From the NCBI GenBank assembly GCA_031266095.1, contig JAISBR010000178.1, positions 1 through 7,946 on the forward strand: a stretch of DNA of 7,946 nt, written 5' to 3'. The notes under the pieces are model-generated. The model saw only the letters and a list, made by a program, of their open reading frames with translations, did no database searches and was not told where the DNA came from. Positions 5,652 through 7,946 of the stretch are shown here, in pieces. This DNA comes from Treponema sp. Its GTDB lineage: Bacteria > Spirochaetota > Spirochaetia > Treponematales > Breznakiellaceae. Position 1 is the first letter of the stretch; every line of letters begins with the position of its first letter. The translations under genes and the position numbers were made by a program.

Positions 5652-6431
5652 ATGTTGAATTTAGGTGAAGAAATAAAAGATATACGCAAAAAAATGGGTA
5701 AATCCCAAAAAGAGCTTGCCGATGGCTTTGGCATACCTCAAACGACATGGTCAAATTATGAAAACGGCAAGGCTGCGCCACCAATGAAAGTTCTTTTTGT
5801 TTTGGCAGAAAAAGGCTATCCCATAAAAGGTCTAACAACCGGGGTTTTGAAGGATTTGGAAGACGAAGGAAAAATTAGTAAGGCGGAGTTTCAGAGACGG
5901 CTTGAAATAGCAAGAGCCTTTCCGCCCGAAATGCCGGCTGAGGACTTTGCCAGAGCCGTTGATGCGGTTGATAAAAATCCGAAGCAGGACGGCATAAATC
6001 CTTTGAAGCTTTACCGCTCTTCCGATCTTCCCGAAGGTTCCTTTGTGGTCCCCCTGCTGGATCAGCGGCTTTCCGCCGGGCCGGGGGCAGCCCTGCCGGA
6101 GAAGGATGAGGCCAAGGCGCTTATCCCGGTTCCGGGCTATCTCCGACAGTACGGGGAGAATATCGCCGCCCTCACCGTTGATGGGGACAGTATGGAGCCG
6201 ACTCTGCATCGGGGGGACATGGTGGTCTGTGATTCCTGCGGCTGGTCCGGGGAAGGGATATACGCGGTCAGGATGGGCGAGTCCGGATTTGTAAAACGGC
6301 TTACCAAGGCGCCTGGGAAAGTAGTTATTATTTCGGATAATTCCAAATATCCCCCCAGGGAGGAACCGGAGGGGAGTGAAGATTTTCAAGTTATCGGTCG
6401 GGTACACTGTGCGATAACGAAGGTGGATTAG
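5652..6431 (+). CDS. Phage repressor, XRE-type HTH with S24/LexA-like C-terminal domain
   Basis: This 259-aa CI-type repressor should keep the prophage silent by binding O1 and O2. The N-terminal HTH spans about residues 5-60 (QKELADGFGIPQTTWSNYENGK at 19-40). A linker rich in charged residues follows, and the S24 domain covers about 130-255. The Ser-Lys dyad is visible: S180 in VDGDSMEPT and K215 in GFVKRL. An Ala-Gly bond (142-143, RLSAGPG) lies where LexA-like proteins self-cleave, so RecA-stimulated induction is possible but not shown. The N-terminal third is AT-rich, whereas the S24 part is clearly GC-richer, suggesting a mosaic join near residue 120. It is divergent from the early operon. 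Confidence 0.95.
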   Translation: MLNLGEEIKDIRKKMGKSQKELADGFGIPQTTWSNYENGKAAPPMKVLFVLAEKGYPIKGLTTGVLKDLEDEGKISKAEFQRRLEIARAFPPEMPAEDFARAVDAVDKNPKQDGINPLKLYRSSDLPEGSFVVPLLDQRLSAGPGAALPEKDEAKALIPVPGYLRQYGENIAALTVDGDSMEPTLHRGDMVVCDSCGWSGEGIYAVRMGESGFVKRLTKAPGKVVIISDNSKYPPREEPEGSEDFQVIGRVHCAITKVD

Positions 6432-6466
6432 GGGATACCTTGTTTTCACAAAAAAGGAGAATAGCG

Positions 6467-6632
6467 ATGAAAAAACTTATTAATTTTAGAAGGGTGTTTT
6501 AGTCCCAAAAAACAATCTGTAGAAAGTACGAGTTCGATAAAGAATACTATTTCCAACGAGCAGACACAGTCGCAAATACCGATAAATATTGAATTTGAAC
6601 GGATTGCAGATACAGAGGCGAATCATAAAATA
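6467..6632 (+). pseudogene. Broken signal-peptide end of a lipoprotein gene (frameshift)
   Basis: A strong AAAGGAG (6453-6459) precedes ATG 6467, which reads only MKKLINFRRVF before TAG at 6500-6502. One base to the right the frame reads LLILEGCFSPKKQSVE and stays open to 7001. LEGC resembles a lipobox, and the Ser/Thr/Gln/Asn-rich stretch after it resembles the tether of a mature lipoprotein. Joining start and body needs a one-base loss or two-base gain near the A6 run (6470-6475). Even then the signal peptide would be too short (9 residues), so part of the hydrophobic core also seems deleted. The start and body belong to one damaged gene. Confidence 0.55.
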
Positions 6633-7001
6633 GTGAATAATATCTACAGTCACTTTGTAGAACGTGTGCAGGGAAATAGTAAGATTGAAAAAATTGATAT
6701 TATACTAAGATACTACAGACCCGATCTTTATCTTTACCGCCAGGAAGATTATGGATGGCAAAACGAAATAGAAATTATAATAAAAATATCCAATGATGAT
6801 AAAACCACCTATGAAGGCTTGCCTATAATGAGTAACAATTTGTTTTATTATTTTGGCGGCGGCAATCGACCGGGTATGGTACTACAAAAAGATATTTCTG
6901 CATATTTTTATGGCTTCAAAAAAAGCATGATAGTTCCAGGTGAAGATACATTTGTTGATGATGATTTTTATAAAATAATTGATGAATTGACCTTAGAATA
7001 A
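6633..7001 (+). CDS. Hypothetical protein, body of a disrupted lipoprotein (moron)
   Basis: This frame encodes 122 residues from an in-frame GTG at 6633, but the frame is open from 6471 and that GTG has no ribosome binding site. The GTG is therefore probably not the original start. The protein is rich in Tyr, Asp, Ile and Asn, with alternating beta-type stretches (KIDIILRYYRPDLYLYRQ, NEIEIIIKISN), a Gly-rich turn (YYFGGGNRPGM) and an acidic end. No family is recognised. AT-rich base use, location behind the repressor and same-strand orientation fit a moron, a lysogenic cargo gene expressed from the prophage. The upstream part is frameshifted (previous entry), so it may no longer be made. Its stop overlaps a convergent 27-aa ORF by 9 bases. 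Confidence 0.6.
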   Translation: MNNIYSHFVERVQGNSKIEKIDIILRYYRPDLYLYRQEDYGWQNEIEIIIKISNDDKTTYEGLPIMSNNLFYYFGGGNRPGMVLQKDISAYFYGFKKSMIVPGEDTFVDDDFYKIIDELTLE

Positions 7002-7076
7002 AACCGGTTTCCTAAAAATTTTGGGCATATTGGCCCAGTCAATTTTTTTAAAATCAATAACTTTCCGGTTCTTCAT
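6993..7076 (-). CDS. Short ORF, 27 aa, possibly a truncated gene start
   Basis: ATG 7076 has a strong AAGGAG 6 bases upstream and reads MKNRKVIDFKKIDWANMP, then nine more residues to TAA 6995-6993. The first 18 residues look like the start of a normal protein. The last nine (KIFRKPVLF) lie in AT-rich DNA at the junction with the lipoprotein region, so the gene may have lost its 3' part there. No family is recognised. It follows the broken DUF3310-like gene by about 50 bases, in the same direction. Confidence 0.4.
   Translation of the reverse strand: MKNRKVIDFKKIDWANMPKIFRKPVLF
7022..7049 (+). terminator. Weak bidirectional terminator after the lipoprotein body
   Basis: The hairpin TGGGC / GCCCA with a 6-base loop (7022-7037) is followed on the + strand by GTCAA and seven T (7043-7049). 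On the - strand it is followed by AAATTTTT. The stem is only 5 bp and the + strand T-run is displaced, so it is a weak candidate. It also lies within the 27-aa ORF. Confidence 0.3.
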
Positions 7077-7125
7077 ACCTGTCTCCTTGTATCGAATTAT
7101 ATTTCAATACCGCCCATTTTGGGAA

Positions 7126-7360
7126 TCAACGGCTTTTTTCCTTTTCGATCCTGCGCCGTAAATACCATTCCGCCTTTTCCAAATCCTGTAACACCGTACC
7201 TTTGCGCCCTGCTCTGGCGATGTACTTACCAACCTGCCAGAGCAGGGGATCGGCAGGGGAACCAATCCTCCAGGACATCAATCACCTCAAATCTTCCGAA
7301 GGTATAATGCCCCGGATAGTTTACCGGGTCATGTTTTATAATATCAGGACCGCGCGGCAA
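7126..7360 (-). pseudogene. DUF3310-family protein gene, frameshifted
   Basis: Two - strand frames together give a near-complete DUF3310-family protein (the T7 gp1.7/SaV-like group, common in phages). The first frame has HDPVNYPGHYTFGRFEVID, the family's N-terminal HY motif. The second, from about 7251, has LLWQVGKYIARAGRKG and DLEKAEWYLRRRIEKEK, the family's KYI-RAG-KG and DL-KA-WYL motifs, ending at TGA 7128-7126. Removing one C from the C4 run (GGGG at 7256-7259 on the + strand) restores a continuous 77-residue frame reading WFPADPLLW across the join. As it stands, translation stops after SPALAGW. The start is probably TTG 7360 or lost, overlapping the end of the 91-aa gene. The function of the family is unsettled (gp1.7 is linked to nucleotide metabolism). 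Confidence 0.75.
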
Positions 7361-7619
7361 GTTCGTCGATGGCGGCCTGAACGGTAGAGGCGGTTAAACC
7401 GGACGCGCCGTTATCGTAGGCCACATCCGCCGCCGTCCGCCCCGCGACCGCTTCGGCGACTTCAACGATTTTCGCGCATACTTCGCGTATGCCGTCATAC
7501 ACCTTTCCGCCTTCAACCGCGACAGCGGCGGTAAAGGGCTCTCCCCGCAGCGCTTTGGCAAGCGCATCTATCGCATCGGCAAGCGCGTTCACTTCATTGC
7601 TATACATAAATCCCCACAT
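7344..7619 (-). CDS. Small phage protein with tail-fibre-type C-terminal motif
   Basis: The product is up to 91 aa, or 87 if translation begins at the second in-frame Met (7607, MYSNEVNALADAIDAL). AGGA touches the first ATG, and GGGGA lies 3 bases before the second, so neither start is clear. The N-terminal half is an Ala-rich helix. The C-terminal 29 residues (AADVAYDNGASGL then TASTVQAAIDELA) match the short repeat seen in many phage tail-fibre and baseplate proteins, of the form A-DV-YDN-SGL-A-TVQ-AIDEL. Here it occurs once at the end, so the protein may be a small virion-associated or tail accessory protein, or a remnant of a fibre. It precedes the DUF3310 pseudogene and follows the small membrane protein. 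Confidence 0.65.
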   Translation of the reverse strand: MWGFMYSNEVNALADAIDALAKALRGEPFTAAVAVEGGKVYDGIREVCAKIVEVAEAVAGRTAADVAYDNGASGLTASTVQAAIDELAARS

Positions 7620-7653
7620 TCCTCAGAAAATAAAGTGGAGGCCACGGGTCCGG

Positions 7654-7941
7654 CCGCCTGGACATCCAAACCGGACATTTAACTAAAACCCGGTAGCGGC
7701 CGTGTGGCGCTTTGTGAAAGCGGCGTTGCCGTTTCTCACAGCGCCCCCCACGGCAAGCATCGCGCATACCGATAAAATCGGACGCATAACTTCCGGGGGA
7801 GGAGCTTGGGAAAGTACGGTATACGAGAAGGCCGTTACCGCGACAAGCGCGATAAGGCCCAGCAGAAATACCAGCTTCCAGACGCTTTTCATGCCTAACC
7901 TCCTTTGATACAGGGCGGCCAGTCTCCGCCAGGACATCCAA
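7654..7941. repeat. 16-bp imperfect direct repeat flanking the membrane protein gene
   Basis: CCGCCTGGACATCCAA (7654-7669) recurs as CCGCCAGGACATCCAA (7926-7941), 15 of 16 bases identical and 272 bases apart. Both copies read GCPGG in the same frame on the - strand. This suggests a small duplicated gene end, or a recombination footprint around the membrane-protein gene. Confidence 0.5.
7683..7892 (-). CDS. Small two-helix membrane protein, holin-like
   Basis: Translation from ATG 7892, preceded by an excellent AAAGGAGG 6 bases upstream, gives 69 aa. The longer reading from 7937 lacks such a site. Residues about 4-26 (VWKLVFLLGLIALVAVTAF) form a membrane helix, and about 50-66 (a shorter stretch, ILSVCAMLAVGGAV) a second one, with a Pro-rich link (SQAPPPEV). 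The tail is basic (KRHTAATGF). Size and topology fit a class II holin or a similar phage membrane protein, but there is no family-specific motif, and no endolysin gene is visible in the window. It is in the same direction as the 91-aa gene, 63 bases before it. Confidence 0.65.
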   Translation of the reverse strand: MKSVWKLVFLLGLIALVAVTAFSYTVLSQAPPPEVMRPILSVCAMLAVGGAVRNGNAAFTKRHTAATGF

Positions 7942-7946
7942 TTTGT
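7895..7946 (-). CDS. Possible C-terminal end of an upstream gene (partial)
   Basis: A frame open at the right window edge reads IGCPGGDWPPCIKGG and stops at TAG 7897-7895, two bases before the membrane-protein ATG. That is the tight junction expected inside an operon. The piece is too short to name. Another frame is also open here, so which one is real cannot be decided within the window. Confidence 0.3.
   Translation of the reverse strand, partial: QIGCPGGDWPPCIKGG

Noticed and set aside
5642..5668. 8-codon mini-ORF overlapping the repressor start
   Set aside because: No ribosome binding site and no supporting pattern; probably chance in AT-rich DNA.
5832..6449. 205-residue - strand open frame over the repressor
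   Set aside because: It is antisense to a well-supported repressor gene and has shadow-like composition.
6470..6476. A-AAA-AAC as a programmed frameshift site for the lipoprotein
   Set aside because: The needed shift from the ATG frame is +1, while this heptamer supports -1 slippage and is out of register; even a shift would give too short a signal peptide.
7589..7678. 29-codon - strand ORF starting MSGLDVQAAGPVA
   Set aside because: No ribosome binding site before the ATG and it overlaps the start of the 91-aa gene.
7600..7941. 113-residue - strand open frame at the right edge
   Set aside because: It overlaps the membrane-protein gene in another frame, is Arg/Pro/Cys-rich like a shadow frame, and lacks a ribosome binding site in the window.
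1..7946. tRNA genes, CRISPR arrays or insertion-sequence ends
   Set aside because: I saw no cloverleaf-like segment, regular spacer-repeat array or paired terminal inverted repeats around a transposase; the only transposase belongs to the phage operon.

Overview
This window is the lysogeny and early-replication end of a transposable (Mu/BcepMu/B3-like) prophage in a bacterium. The evidence is a divergent pair made of an S24-type repressor (+ strand) and a small Cro/Ner-like HTH gene (- strand). The HTH gene heads a tightly packed early operon that contains a Bro-N antirepressor, a Gam-type DNA-end-binding protein, a D-D-(35)-E transposase and an AAA+ transposition ATPase. The host cannot be fixed from this sequence. 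Base composition is moderate (about 50% GC in the operon) with AT-rich patches, SD sequences are strong AGGAGG types, and nothing is diagnostic of a phylum.

Layout, right to left on the - strand from the central control region (about 5493-5651): HTH regulator (5220-5492), Bro-N antirepressor (4555-5223), 72-aa protein (4340-4558), Gam (3817-4326), a 40-aa small ORF (3685-3807), winged-HTH protein (3402-3698), 75-aa protein (3166-3393), DUF3102-like coiled-coil protein (2316-3179), transposase A (554-2323) and the ATPase B (start at 542, cut by the left window edge). Junctions are mostly ATGA or short overlaps or gaps under 20 bp, as in one polycistronic unit. The control region has a perfect-consensus promoter (TTGACA-16-TATAAT) for the operon. 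Two tandem 20-bp operator-like palindromes lie 21 bp apart over this promoter and just upstream of the repressor start. The operon leader carries three hairpins.

On the + strand the repressor (5652-6431) is followed by what looks like a lipoprotein moron whose signal-peptide region is broken by a frameshift (6467-7001). To the right, - strand genes run towards it: a 27-aa ORF that may be a truncated gene start, a frameshifted DUF3310-family gene (about 7126-7360), a 91-aa protein with a tail-fibre-type C-terminal motif, a 69-aa two-helix membrane protein, and possibly the last codons of another gene at the right edge. In a Mu-like layout the phage left end should lie just beyond the repressor. 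These right-hand genes may therefore belong to the right end of another or a tandem prophage, or the layout departs from Mu.

The most notable hidden structures are: (1) a 31-bp perfect palindrome flanked by 7-bp direct repeats, which looks like an in-frame 13-codon insertion of a miniature palindromic element near the N-terminus of the antirepressor; (2) the tandem operator array; (3) two separate frameshifted genes.
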